Source: Umbilicaria muhlenbergii (Eukaryota > Ascomycota > Lecanoromycetes > Umbilicariales > Umbilicariaceae). Taken from it: a DNA stretch of 64,000 nt. Location: contig KK106981.1 of assembly GCA_000611775.1 (NCBI GenBank), positions 4,776,927-4,840,926 on the forward strand, written 5' to 3'. The notes below the pieces were generated by a model, which worked only from the letters and a program-made list of their open reading frames with translations, searched no databases and was not told the origin of the DNA. This document shows positions 12,253-26,000 of the stretch, piece after piece. Position numbers and translations under genes: made by a program. Position 1 is the first letter of the stretch; each line of letters begins with the position of its first letter.

Positions 12253-14016
12253 GTAATCAAATCCTTGACATTTGATGCATTGCTCATAAGGTTTGTAGTC
12301 TGTGTATTCCATGGTATGCAGTGAATTTTCAGTCATTATTAACTTAGATCTCAAGGCTTTTTCAGCCTCTTGACTGCTTGCAAAGGCAATGACTGCAGAT
12401 GAATGCTTTTTAAATTTTCTACTCTCTGCTGTAGACATTCAGCTTGATTTACACATCAATTTTAAACCTTTATTGAAGATCTCCACCTCATTTTTTAGCA
12501 ATTGCATTCCCTCTGCATTGTCAAAAATCTCTGTAGATACTTCATGTAGAATTATCTTATATCATTTCTGGTCTTTTTGCACATGAACTAGATTCAGGTT
12601 TAATTCTGGCTCTCAGATATTTTTATATTGTAATAACTCTTCTGCACTGCTCTCTTCTACTGCAGTGAGGATTATGCTATTTTGTGATCTAGAAATAGTA
12701 GCTGTTACAATCAACACCTTTGCAATTTTTGCCTTTTTCAATGCATTGTTGACTTTGTCTTGAACTTGCATTGAGTTGAAGCTTGCTGTTGCAATTGATG
12801 TTTTTGATGTTAACAGTACTCTGCGTTCCCTTTGTGTAATCTGCTTAGTCTCTTTGATTAATGCAGACTTTTGCGCCTTTTTAATCACCTCCGTCCATGG
12901 TTTATTGCTGTTTTGGGTCAACATTTGCGCAAATGTTGATTTTGAGCTTTGGTGTTTTTGAGCGTTTTCAGCATTTTCAGTCATAATGAACTCACTGAAA
13001 AGTTACCTGATTGAGCTGAATTTTTCACCATAGATTCAGGCCCTTGATTTGCATTAATACTGAAGGTTTCAGCCTTATCTGATGCAATTTAACTGTTTTG
13101 TGCAAATGCTGTATTTGCAACTTTTTGCATTTTCCCCGTGTTTTCTGCAGCTGTTTTTACACTTGCATTCACACTGTCTGTTTTGTGCAGTAGTAAATTC
13201 ATTTTAAATTTTATGACCTGAATTTGGCTTTGCAAGTGGTGGTTTTGCACGTTTGTGTTCAAATTTGTCAATTGTGAACTTTTTGTATTTTGTGGGTTTT
13301 GCGACTTTGCGAGGTGGAAAATTGCCTAATTTAGGTCAAATTTTTGCGACGGGTGTGATGCATTGACTAGATCTCACAGCGCAGAATTTGCTGCTAAATA
13401 CAGTGATTTCATCATTTTGTGTCTCAAATTCAGCATTTTTCCACTTTTACTCTGTTCACTGTTTTGCAGATTTTCACAGTTTTCCTTTGAACTTTGAATC
13501 TGCACCTTCACTGGTTGACTTTCCTGTGAGGAAGTGGTGTTTTTGCATTTTTTACCTTGCAATGTGACTTTTTTGATTTGCCTGTGTGTTTGCAAGAAGG
13601 TGAACGGGCTGTTGTGATTATTATTCATAACAAAGTAGTTTTCCTTTGTTATGAATGCTGCCAGCGTAGGTGTAGATGTAGTGCACTGACTACTGTTTTC
13701 AGACTTCATGTCTGATGTTATATTCATTATAATGTTTTTTTGATGTTTTTCTGATGTTCTGATCCTGATGATATCTTGAATTTACCTTAAGTTTAATATT
13801 CCTTCCTTTATAAACTCAAGCACAATCAAGAGTTTAAAGGCCCTGTTTTCTATCCCTGATACTCAGAATAAGTAACTCTTATGATTCTTAAAAATTTAAG
13901 TCTTATAAAAGCCCCTAAAATCACCTGTCACCTGGCTTAATCTGAGCTTATTCAAATAGAAAATGATATAAACTCACTGATCTTTACTCTTTATATATGA
14001 AATGCTTGATGAGAGT
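12253..14016 (-). mobile_element. Tad-like LINE, 5' UTR and N-terminal ORF1 (copy B), inverted
   Basis: Reverse-strand LINE part between the two hAT copies. ORF1 starts at 13,727 (MNITSDMKSENSSQ) and continues through a Gln/Ser-rich region, a PWTEVIKKAQKS stretch near 12,900 typical of fungal LINE ORF1, and the start of a CCHC knuckle (CIKCQGFDY) that is cut at 12,253 by the left hAT end. The rest of the knuckle and the following ORF1/ORF2 lie on the plus strand from 22,767. Homology to copy A ends near 13,955; 13,956-14,016 is short flanking DNA. Several in-frame stops are present, mostly TGA or TAA. Confidence 0.85.
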
Positions 14017-14341
14017 TAGGCTGTCACTGCAGGTCAGGGTGACACTGAGTTAAGCTGAGTCAGGCTGAGTCAGGTGACAGTGTCTCAGTGATTTTAAACT
14101 CATCTTAACATGTCAGGTCAGGGCAGGTAATAAAGTAAGACACTGAGGATTCTGCAGAACCTGTTAAGCCTTTATACATGATGCATTTTATTCACACAAG
14201 GGTTAAAACTTTACTTTTGCGCATTAGAATTATCACTTATGCAGGTCAGAGTGATCTCAATTTAAGTTTCATGTTTTTATTACTACACTAATATCTTATC
14301 CTACAGAAACAATTTAAGCATTATCATTTGACATTACTTCT

Positions 14342-15985
14342 TTAGCCATCATGCTGCCTTGAAGCAGGTATGACCCTTGAATTCTGCATTTCAATGATAT
14401 ACAGTGCAAGATTTCCACCTGAACTAAGAAGCAAGAGACATTTTGTTAAGATCATATTCTTACTCTGAATAATGATTCACTTTTCATGAATGATGAGCAA
14501 ATTGATATCTGCGTGAGGGCATTAGCTTTAGCATTACTTTGTATTTCAGACAACTTACTCTTAAAAAATGAAATCAACAACATCTCTGTTGACTTCTGCA
14601 ACATCAGCAGAGCAGTCTTCTGTTAATATATTTTTTTAACATTAATGTTCTGCATACCTGACAGATCAATCATGATTTCATGTATTAAATGTTGAAATGC
14701 AGCTTTCAGAATAAACAGCTCTTTCATAAGCTGATAATGTTTAATTTCATGAAGGGCTCTTACTGCAAAAGGGCATTAACTTCTGACATTATTAATTAAT
14801 ATGAGAAACTTACTTTTTGACTTGATTTTTCACAAAACCTTTAACTGCTCTGAGTGAGCAGGTCCTTTTCCTCACATCTGTAATTTAACAACTCACTCAA
14901 AAATAAGATTTTAATTAATAGTACTTTATGCGCTCAGAGCACTCTCTGAGCAGTAAATCAACTCATACAAATCTTACACTTTAAATAACTATTATACCTT
15001 CATGAATAATGAAAAACTTTTTATTGAAAAGTTTTAAATCTCTTTATTCTGTACACTTTATAAACTAAAGATTTCTTCATAAGTTTTAATTTGCAATAGT
15101 TATGAATTAAAAAACTTTTAACTAATTATAAATATATTAGTGTATTGAATAACTATTGCGCTTTTATACTTATAATATAACTTTCAGTTTATAAGTTGTA
15201 AAGAATAAGCTGTTTAAGAGTTTTCTTATACAAAGTTTCTTTTTATGTGTTGTTGTTGTTGAGTTATTCAAAAAGTCATTAAAAGTCTGTTTATTAATGT
15301 TGTGATTTTCACCACTGAAAGTTTAAAATCAATGTAACTTTTTAACAACAACAGTTATAAAAAAACTTTAAGTTATAAAACTGTTTAATAACTTCTTCTC
15401 TACAACTTATAAACTGAAAGTTATAATATAAGTATAAAAGCGCAATAGTTACTCAATATGCTAATATATTTATAATTAGTTAAAAGTTTTTAATTCATAT
15501 CTATTGCAAATTAAAACTTATGAAGAAATCATTAGTTTGTAAAGTGTACAGAATAAAAAGATTTAAAACTTTTCAATAAAAAGTTTTTTATTATTCATAA
15601 AGGTATAATAGTTATTTAAAGTGTAAGATTTGTATAAGCTCATTTACTGCTCAGAGAGTGCTCTGAGCGCATAAAGTACTAGTAACTAAAATCTTATTTT
15701 TGAGCAGGCTGCCAAATTGTGAATAATGTTTCAACACTTCATTAATAATGTATTACTTAAGGTGCTAAGAGCAGCTGTTAACTGAGACATGAGATCAGAA
15801 GCTCAGAGCGCTCAAAGTGTTAAAAACTAACTCAGAGCTAACTTGCTAAATTGCTGATGCAAGGTACAAATTATGTAATTAATCATCATCATGTTAAATC
15901 TTTCTGATGCTTCTTCACAGCTTTATTCTTTAATGATTTATAGATCTTCACTGACTTTTTGACTTAATGAAGCTCATCTTTGAAA
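14342..15985 (-). pseudogene. histone H3-like gene of the hAT element (right copy), interrupted
   Basis: Counterpart of the left-copy gene on the minus strand. The histone-fold exon reads RALHEIKHYQ, ELFILKAAFQHLIHEI and TALLMLQKSTEMLLISFF, so even where bases differ from the left copy the H3 features are kept. The same two introns and the C-terminal extension (stop at 14,342-14,344) are present. The N-terminal tail exon is split by a 985-bp TIR element at 14,875-15,859; the tail resumes to about 15,985. Confidence 0.78.
14875..15859 (-). mobile_element. non-coding TIR element M1 (985 bp)
   Basis: Bounded by CATCTGTAATTTAAC and AAATTGCTGATG, the degenerate TIR shared with four other copies in this window. 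It is flanked by CA on both sides, and comparison with the left hAT copy shows the empty site. It has no ORF of note; much of the inside is imperfect inverted repeats, including GCGCTCAGAGC-type palindromes near the end. Confidence 0.75.
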
Positions 15986-16831
15986 GAAGAAGAAACAGTT
16001 GACAGATGTCTGACTTCATTTTTAATACACATCATACTTCAATTACCTAGTAAGCATTAGCTTTCAGCATTACTATGAGTGTTGACTTGTCTAATTATAC
16101 TTGTGAAAAGTGATGAAGGTGTATGATTAGCTAGAAGAGACAAGAGGTGCATTAAAGAAGTATGTTGAATATGATGAGAAGTGATGATTATGATAAAGTG
16201 AATTAAAGATGACTGAGTGTGTTGAAGATGACAAGATGTGTTGAAGATGATGAAATGCATTAAAGGTGATGAATTTGCTGAAGGTGATGAGATGCATTAA
16301 AATTGAGAAGATATGTCAAAGATGAAGAAGTATATCAAAAAGGTGTGTAAGATCTGAAGATAATAAAATATCAATCATTAAGAATGAATGCAGACATTAT
16401 TTATGAACATTATTTAACTGATAAGTATTTAAGTGAAGGACAACATTAAAGACATGTGTTGAAAATAATGAAGAAAGTATGCAGAGCTTAAAGATCTGAA
16501 GAGAAGTAAACCTCTGTCAACATGAATAAATATCACAAGTGTTATTTAAAAGCATTATTTAATTAAAACTTCAATAATGAGATATAAAAGAAGGATGCTA
16601 AAGCACATGAAAAAAAGAACATGATCAACTGCAGATTTCACATCTGTAGTCAAGTTGTCAGATCAACATAACACTTTCAGCATATTCACTGTAGAGGTGA
16701 AATGTTGTGACATCAACATTTAATTTTCAGTGCATTCACTGCAGAGGCAAGATGCTGTGATATCAACACAGGTTTTTAAAAACATGATTAAAATACATAA
16801 ACATAAACATTCCTTGTGCAACTCACCTCTG

Positions 16832-17275
16832 CATCAGCAATTTAGCAAGTTAGCTCTGAGTTAATTTTTAACACTTTGAGCGCTCTGAGCTTCTGATCTC
16901 ATGTCTCAGCTAACAGCCGCTCTTAGCACCCTCTTGAGCACTTTGAGCTCAACCTTAAATCTTGAGCAGAACATCAAAATTTTGTGATAAAAAAACAATT
17001 ATTAAAACAATTGTTTAAACAAGTACACACACAGTGTTATAATAACAGTAAAACTTATAATAAGTAAACTTTTGCTAAAATTCACTTTTCTGCAATAAAA
17101 AATCATGATTTGTTGAGTCTGAAAGCACTGTATAAGTGTTGAGTTCTGAATATTTAAAGAACTTCAAGATTTTTAAGATTTGTATGAGCTCATTTACTGC
17201 TCAGAGAGTGCTCTGAGCGCATAAAGTACTATTAACTAAAATCTTATTTTTGAGTGAGCTGTCAAGTTGCAGATG
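16832..17275 (+). mobile_element. non-coding TIR element M2 (444 bp, internally deleted)
   Basis: Same family as M1, in the other orientation. It starts CATCAGCAATTTAGC and ends TTGCAGATG. The middle half present in the longer copies is missing. The empty site in the left hAT copy (near 10,400) shows that CTG is repeated around the insertion. The outer dinucleotides are TG and TA. Confidence 0.72.
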
Positions 17276-17519
17276 TACTGCTCACATGTTAATGATAATA
17301 ATAATTATTAATACTTACTGTTTAATTTACATCACTTCTTCATCAGTACATCTGATCACCCGCCTTCTCACTCTTTTATGTCAGAAGCAAGGTAATGATC
17401 AAAGATAATACTCACATCATAAGAGACAGATTATTAATTTATATAATAATGATGCAATCAAGTTCTTTCCTCACTTCATCATGACTAATCTACTTATCAC
17501 GCCTCAGTGAGCAGGTTGA

Positions 17520-18621
17520 TGTAAGATAAATGCTGCATTAATTACTCTGCAAAAGCACCTCAATGAATATAATCAACATGAAAGCATGATTAGAAAGCAG
17601 CAAAAGTGCTATAATAAAACTGACAATTAAACTATAATTGCACATGCTAAGAACACAGATGAGCAGGCTAAGTTGAAATGTCACTGAAAAATATAAAAAA
17701 TAACATCAAGTTGAAATGAAATGAGTCATGATGAACATCAAGTCTTGTTGAAGAATGCCTGAGAAGTTAAGTCTGTGAAATATTTTAAAAAGAAGTTGTC
17801 AAGTAAGGTTGATAAATAATGCTCATTTTGCAAGTTACTTACACTTATAACAGAATGACTTAAACAAAATCTCATGAGTATCTGAAACAAGATTATCTTT
17901 AAGCATGAAAATGTGAAAAATGAGTTCCTTCAAGTCTTGCTGTAAAAGAATAATAAAATTGAGTGAAACCTAGCATGCATCAACAAGAGGAATGATGATG
18001 ATGAAGACATTAATATTAATGATGAAGAGAATGAAGATGATGATGAAGATGATGATGAAGATGATGATGAAGAGAAGAAGATAAGCAGATATAAGCATTA
18101 CTTATTAATATTATCTACTGATCAATGAGTATAAATGTCAGAGGAGATTAAAGAGGTAATTCTTAAACATAATGTTTCAATTATGCAGCATCTTAAATGA
18201 CTGATATATCATGTTGATTATGAGTTATTAAAGCAAGCTGACTCTGAGGTAATGTCTGAAGATAATGCTGATAAGCTTAATTTTAACATGAATACAGAAC
18301 CTGAAAAAGAAGTTTATAAACTTTTAAAAAGATCTTCATTTTCCTGCATACATTACATGTGACATTAATGAGTTGAAGGATGATCTGAAGGTTAAGAATA
18401 ATACTTACATGATTGAAGAATCAGTGAAGGAGGAAGTGCTGATTGAGAAGAAAATTATTAAAATGTTAAAAGATGATTCAATAACAGATCATGAGCTTTT
18501 CATGAAGAACTTATTAATGTATAATGAGGAGAACTTTGTGATGAATGATATTAAAAAGAATGAGAGTTTAAAATTAAAGTATGAGAAGACATCTGTGTCA
18601 AAAGAAGAAGTTGAAGCTTAA
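17520..18621 (+). pseudogene. acidic accessory ORF of the hAT element (right copy)
   Basis: Plus-strand counterpart of 8,842-10,000. A Gln/Lys/His-rich helical region (about 17,540-17,800) is followed by an Asp/Glu run (about 17,995-18,075, with EDDDEDDDEDDDEE) and a Lys/Glu-rich C-terminus (18,373-18,618) ending in EEVEA and TAA. Several Trp positions are TGA. The family is not recognised. The acidic tract would suit a histone- or DNA-binding partner, but that is inference from composition and from its histone-like neighbour. Confidence 0.5.
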
Positions 18622-19599
18622 TCTTTTTTTATTAACTGCACATTTATATAATAAGTTCAGATGTTATCTACTGACATTATCATTTGCTCACTTTCATTGA
18701 TGCATAATATCATGCTTTAACATGAAAATTAAAGTCATGAATTTATAATGAGAGGGTGTGTTCCTTCTAGCATATGATTATTTCTATTAAAGTGAGTAGC
18801 ATGTTGAAATCTTAAATTTTATCTAATCACAGCTGTTTCACAACTTCTTTCATTTTCATAATTTTTAGCATTTTTTTAATTACTTGATCTTATAAACTGA
18901 AGATGAATGAGTTTAATATTCTTTAACAAATCATCATAAGTCATCACAAGATTATTTATAAGATGATCATCATCTTTATTGCATAAACAAGCTTTTTCAT
19001 GCATCATAAATGTGATCAAATATTAATACTGCAGGATTACATGTAACATGATGATTATCTTTGATGAGCAAAGGGGTGTTTTAATGCAAAGTATGTGTAA
19101 TCTGATATCTGTTTAATTACACTGCAGGGTTACATGTGCTTCATACATGTGTTTTAATCATTATTTCTCAACATTATCTTTCAAGAGTAAAAAGAGTTTT
19201 CTGTGTAACATATTTATCTGACATCTCTTTTGATATGCATATAAGTGTAATTATTTTTTACACAATAATATGTTCTTTCTCAAATCACTCATCACTGCAA
19301 TTTCTGCATACACTTCTATTAATATATCTTAATATGATAATGACTTTTCTCTCTCAGAAGCAGAAGAAATTCTCATTTCTTTTTTATAATCATAAACCTC
19401 TCAGGAATCTGAGGATGCTCAAATTTTACTTCATGCTTTTTAAAATTTATCATCATCTATTGCACTTCAATGCAACACTCTCAAGACACACATTTTCTGA
19501 AAAAATGATAAGTGATATGTGAAACTCTTTCATGAGTGATGAAAGTCAACTCTACATGATCTTCACACTCATGACAAACTGAAAGACAATTTTAAATGA

Positions 19600-22116
19600 A
19601 GATTCATTACTCAATTCTTCAACTACTGAAATCTGTTTAAGCAGGTCACAGTCATGCAGAGTGAAAAGTTAAACTTATAATGCAAGTTTTATCAAGCTGT
19701 CATCAGTCACCTGAATACAAAGAACACTGATTTCAGCATTATGAAGAAGCATTTACATTTAAATTGCTGCAAGATATCATTTAAATGAAAGCATTCACAA
19801 TTTACACTGAATGAACTGTTGCAATCAACAGTAAGTTTATTTCTTTTTATGTATTATCTTTCTTATCAGTACTAATGCTGAAAGTTAATGCTTTTATGAT
19901 ATTTCTTAAAAATGAACAGTATGCAACCTTGACATTCTGATATATATGAAGGAGGCCTTTGAACAGCAAATCATTAATGCATTCATATTTATGAACATCT
20001 TCTTTTGATTCATTGAGAATAAGCAGCTTCATATCACTTTTATGATGCTTCAAAATGACATTCAGATATCTTGCTGCAATAAAATCTGAAACCTTGTCAC
20101 AGATTGATATCAAAAAGTGATGCTCACTGTACAAGAAAGTCTTGCTCAGATAAATAATAAAATGTCATTAATTTTAAATTATTGATCTCATAATCACTTA
20201 TCCTTCTTGACGGTTACTGCTTATTATATTGATAATAACTGAAACTACAATGAGGCCTTATTGAGATTTGAGCATGTAAATGAGTCACATATTGAAGTCA
20301 TTTTGACAAGTCATGTTCTTAATGTTTTAAAGATCTTCAAAATCAAGGACAAGCTTTTCATTATCATTATGAATAACACCTTTAATAACATCATTATGCA
20401 CACACATTTGAAGTCAGTCTTGAGCAGTGATCATGATATTCAATGAGACAATGCTGAAGTAATAATATCATGCATGACACATGTCTTAGCTCTTGATATC
20501 AAGGCTTTACTGAGGTCACTTGATGTGAACGTCAGAAATGATCATCATGTGAAGATATGAAATGTGAACAAGTTGACAAAGATTCAAGAGAAGGTATCTT
20601 TGATTAACATCATGCAAAAAGTAAGTGAAATGATAATGCTCATTAATAATACTTGAATGTTAACAACATGTGATAAATTCAGTATCTTTCAATTGCAATC
20701 AACTCTTCCTCACAGAGATTTAAATGATTTGCAGATATTCAATAGCAAGTTTATGTAAACAACTTAAATTAAAAACCTCTTCAAATGATTCAGAATGTCA
20801 AGATATGATGAAATTTCACATATGACATGCTTTTTTAAACTTATGTTCTATGAGAGGCCCTGCGCAACTTTGTTCTTAATAAACAAGATAAAAAGCTCTG
20901 AGTTTTTATAATTATTAATTCAGAATGAAAACAGGTCTGTTACTTTTTAACATTATTAAAATCATTTAAAAACTGAACTGCAGCACTTTTGAAAATTATT
21001 AAAGTTATAATACATAAGACCTGATACATGTACAATCAACTCATCAATCACATTGCAGATCACTGCTGCTGAGTGCAGCTGAAAATCATTCTTTAAAAAC
21101 ATGAATTAATCACTGCCTTGAAAGCCTGTCAGGATAAGTTGAGGGATTATTATGAAAATTCACAGGCAAGTTAATGATAAATTTATAATCTTGCAACTGT
21201 TTTAAACCTGTCATGTAAGATGATCAAGTATAAGATAACTTCAATGCATATATTTGCTTGATCATGACTAATGCATCATAAGGGAAGGAAGTAACAAAAT
21301 CTTAAGAAATTAAATAAAATCAACAATTTCAAGATTATTATGATTTACATAACTTAAAATATGAGAGTTTAACTATGAACTCAACTATCACTGCAGGTCA
21401 ATCACAGAATATGAATTTTAATGCATTAATTAAACAGACAAAGCTGAAGGATCAATGATAAATAAATATTTAAAATGATATCTTTAAATATCTTTTCATG
21501 TCAGTCAATTATGTCAATGATTCACTAAAGATAATGCTCAAAGGTAATGCTGATATGAGGCTTGAGTTAATTACATCACTAGGTGTGAAGTGTCAACTAC
21601 AGTGATTTTAAAAATTTCTTTCAGATGACAAGAGATGTTCTTGCTGTATGTGCCTTTAAAGTAAATGTGAAATGCATCTTTAATATGATTAAAGACATTT
21701 GCAATTGACAGCATGAACATCTGAGTGCTGAGATTATACATATGCTCTGTTTAATTAAATATTATGAGTGAAACACCTTGTTGAATGACCTCATTGATGA
21801 TGATGACAATAATAAGAAAGTCAGCACCTCTGAAACCTGAGCTTAAGAAGTCTCTGTTCTGAATGAGTTAATTATAACAGATGATGAGGAGGCTTATGAA
21901 TTCATGAAGACACTTCAATAAAGGAAGCTTACCTCTGTCAAGTGCAAAACAATGATAATAAACAGTGATAATCATGATGAGTCTGACATGAATGATTCAG
22001 ATGATATGAGAGTAGATGAACTTGCTGATATGCATCAAATAAGAGCAGAAACAGAGCAGAGTGATGATTTAAACACTTTTATTATGATTGAAGATGTGTT
22101 GAAGAGCAGAGAGTAA
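19600..22116 (+). pseudogene. hAT transposase (right copy)
   Basis: Plus-strand transposase. The catalytic-core region near 20,210-20,450 reads LTVTAYYIDNN, then GFEHV-like (RFEHVNESH) and MNNTFNNIIMHTHL, aligning with the hAT boxes FLGITAHYID and T-x-DNASNN. The dimerisation region near 21,600-21,770 contains FNMIKDICN and HLSAEIIHMLCLIKYY, the fungal hATC pattern. The tail is acidic and ends at TAA 22,114-22,116. Most Trp codons are TGA. One possible intron runs from GTAAGTGAAATG near 20,620. The N-terminal boundary is approximate, and a BED-type finger was not confidently seen. Confidence 0.77.
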
Positions 22117-23039
22117 GATGATTTTAACATGTTTTTATCATCTGATGACCTGATAACTTTTCTCACTTCAGCATAAAGGAGTGAAGCTTGAAGAAGATTA
22201 ATTGCAGTCAGTTAAAGTAAGCAATTTATGAATTCAACATATGAATGATGCATCATTATCAGCATCAGTCAACCAGTATTGCTGTCTGCAGATCAACACT
22301 GAGTTGTGTTATGAGATCAGCTACAAATACAGTCTGCAAAGTTAAAAAAAATATACAGTCATCATAAATTCTAAATAGACATTACCTTTGAGCATTACTT
22401 TTTTAGCATATCATGTTTTTCTTCATGTTTGCATAGTGCTCACAATGTATAATATCAGTCTTTACAGATTAATAATTCAATTAAAAATATATAAGAGTAT
22501 TCAATTATTATAATATCTGTCTTTGATAACAACACAATGCAAAGCTGTGATAACATGAGAAGAAAAGTGATATTATTACTTATATTAAACTTACTACTGT
22601 TATGATGACTAAGCAATTTTAATCATATATAATTAGTTCAGTGTTCACATGAGTACCTCAGGGTTGACTTGATTGATCACTGAATATCAGATTCATGAAG
22701 AAGTTGAATTTATAAATTAAGTTCTTAATCATTGACCTGACCTGACCTGACTCAAATGACAGCTTATTGATCACACACAGCATAAGTGCACGCATGAAGT
22801 CAAATGCCAAATATGTGCTGAAAATCATTATATCAGGAAGCACACGTGCTTTATTTACAAAAAGAGACAAGAAATATGCAGTCACACAATAATAAAGTGT
22901 GCAAATTGCAAAGAAAATCACCAGGTGAATAGCAAAGACTGTGAATATTACAAAGCAGTTGAACCTTATTCAGCAGACAGAGACTCTTTAATCATGAATG
23001 AATAATGTGTAATATAAACACACAATATTCAAACACAGA

Positions 23040-26000
23040 CCTGCAGGAATTATTTAAAATACAGATTTTTCAACATAACTGCAATAAATCAACAAATGCT
23101 ATGCAATCATGTCTAGAAGCTGCGGTGGGGAAAATAAATATTATGTTAATTCAAAAACCATGAATTGAGTTAAATAACAGTATTATTTCATACTCAGCAT
23201 TTACTAGCATTATCTCAACGTCAGAACTCAAACCATGAGTTTTAACATTTATTACAAAAGCAAACAAAGGAATAAAATGCACGCCTAGATCAGATATATC
23301 AAAGAATGCAGATTTACAAGCTCTGTTTATTTCTGCATCAGATTTAAAAGAAATTCTACAGTTGAATGTATATAATAAAAAGTCTCTTCAGCCTGAATTA
23401 AATACATGAACAATGAAAAGAGCATTAAGTCAAATAAGTGCAACAAATAGAACATTAGTTTGTGAAGACTTTAATGCACATCATGCATGATGAAATTCTA
23501 CAATCACAGAGGCAAAAAATGCAGAAAGTTTATTACAATGACTGCAAACAAATCACTGTGATTTAGTCAATATATCAGACGTCATGACATTCATTAAACA
23601 TATTGTAAACAGACAATATTCATCAGTTCTAGATTTAACATTTGCAACAAATCAATTAATACTGAAAATAATTGATTGACAAGTTAATGAAGAAGTGTAT
23701 ACTGATTTAGATCATGAGATTATTCAGTTTTTCATAATTACTGAAAACCTTACACTGATGAAAAGTTCTTTCAACGCGCTATTCAATATACAAAAAGCGG
23801 ATTGAGAGAACTTTACAAAGGAATTACAGCAAAATGCAAAAGTAATAAGTTTAAATCAATCATTAGAACAAATGGCTGAAAACTTAAGAGACTTAATTGC
23901 ACAAACTGCAGAAGACAATATTCCTAGATGTAAATCATGCAACAAATCTAAAGTATGATGAATGGAAAACCTCATCAGGCTAAGAAAAGAAATGTTAACA
24001 GTAAAAAGACATTACAACAAGCATGATCAATCTGAAAGACAGTGAATTAAATTCACAACAAGCAGATCTGAGTACTTTCAAGTTATTAAAAATCCTGAAC
24101 AACATTTCTTACAGAAGCAAGTGGAAAAGATGTATTTTAAGCATATAAATACACAAAGCCACGACTTATAAAGAAAATACCATCAATACAAGATCAAAAT
24201 GATAGATTATGTCAGGAATTTCAAGACAAATATCAAGCATTCATTACAGCAATGTATTCAGAACCTTCTACAGTTGAAATTAAGAATAATCAAGACACAA
24301 TACATGTAAATTGATCAGACTTAACAGAAAATAAAATTAAACAAGTTATATTTACATCCTTCACAAAGAAAGCATCTGAATCAGATGATATTTCCTTTGC
24401 TATTATTCAAAAAGCATATCAGGCAATATCAGAATTAATGTTTACAATTTATAAATAATTAATTCAAGCAGGCTTTCACCTGAAATGTTGATGTCAAGGC
24501 ACAGGTGTTATTCTAAAAAAGCTGAGAAAGTCAGATTATTCAAAACCAAAAGCTTACAGAATAATTACATTATTAAACTGTTTAAGCAAAGTGGCAGAGA
24601 AAATCCTGACAACTAGATTATTATATTTAAGTCAAGTCACAGACTTATTAGATCAAGATTAAACTAAAGAAAGAAAACAAAGATCAGTAATTAATGCAGT
24701 ATTAACCTTAACACATGATATAGAATCAGCTCAAAACAAAGGAAATGTTCTATCATGTTTATTACTAAACGTCAAGGGAGCTTTTGATCATGTATCACTA
24801 CTGCAATTACTCTCAATTATGAAGAAATTGAAGTTATCAGTACAAATACAATCATGAACAAAATCCTTTCTAGAAAATAAAAAATCAGGATTAACCTTTG
24901 ATGATGAAAGACAAGAAATGCAAAAAATCAAAACAGGAATTTCACAAGGATCATCAATATCCTCAATACTGTTTTTGATATATATAAGGCATTTATTCTC
25001 AAAAATCAAGGCCAAATTCTCAGATATGAAAAAACCCAGCTATATAAATGATGTGACACTATATATTACTGGAAAATCAGCTGCAGAAAATTGTTTAAAA
25101 TTATAATCTGCAGCTGAAACAGCCTTCTTATGAGCAAAAACAAACACAGTACAGTTTAATGACAATAAATTTAAATTAATTCACTTTGAAAGTCAAGAAA
25201 ACCTGTGGAAAACAGTATTACACTACTAAATGACACGGTGATAAAATCAGTCAAAGAAGTCAAGTGGTTAGAAGTTTGACTAGACAGAAAACTGAACTTC
25301 AAAACACATGTTCAAAAAAAAGTCTCCACAGCAACAAGAGTAATGCACTTAATAAATAAATTAACAAACTCAGAATGAGGTCTTTCAGCCAAAAATACAA
25401 AACAACTCTATCAAGCATGCATTACATCAATTAGTGACTACATCAGCAATTTAGCAAGTTAACTTTGAGTTAATTTTTAGCACTTTGAGCGCTCTGAGCT
25501 TCTGATCTCATGTCTCAGCTAACAGCCGCTCTTAGCACCTTCTGAGCGCTTTGAGCTCAACCTTAAATCTTGAGCAGAACATCAAAATTTTGTGATAAAA
25601 AAATAATTATTAAAACAATTGTTTAAACAAGTACACACACAGTGTTATAATAACAGTAAAACTTATAATAAGTAAACTTTTGCTAAAATTCACTTTTCTG
25701 CAATAAAAAATCATGATTTGTTGAGTCTGAAAGCACTGCATAAGTGTTGAGTTCTGAATATTTAAAGAACTTCAAGATTTTCACCACTTAAAAATTTACA
25801 CACTTTAATAACTTTTGCACCTCAACAGATATGAAGAAACTTTCAATGCATAAATTATAAAAAACAGTATTATCTATTAATGTTAAATTAAAAGTTTCTT
25901 CATAACTGCTATTGTTGTTAAGTTATATTTAATTCAAGTTTTCAACAGCGAAAAATCTTTCAAAAAAAGTCACATACTTTGAATAACTATTGCGCTTTTA

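Larger units (their letters stand above)
14017..22766 (+). mobile_element. hAT transposon, right copy (8.75 kb with nested elements)
   Basis: The element runs from TAGGCTGTCA at 14,017 to TGACAGCTTA ending at 22,766, in inverted orientation to the left copy and similar along its whole length. Two small TIR elements are nested in it (14,875-15,859 and 16,832-17,275), accounting for most of the extra length. Its right flank TTGATCAC (22,767-22,774) matches the reverse complement of the left copy's right flank (TTGATTAC) at seven of eight positions, as expected for an 8-bp hAT target duplication split by inversion. Confidence 0.87.
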
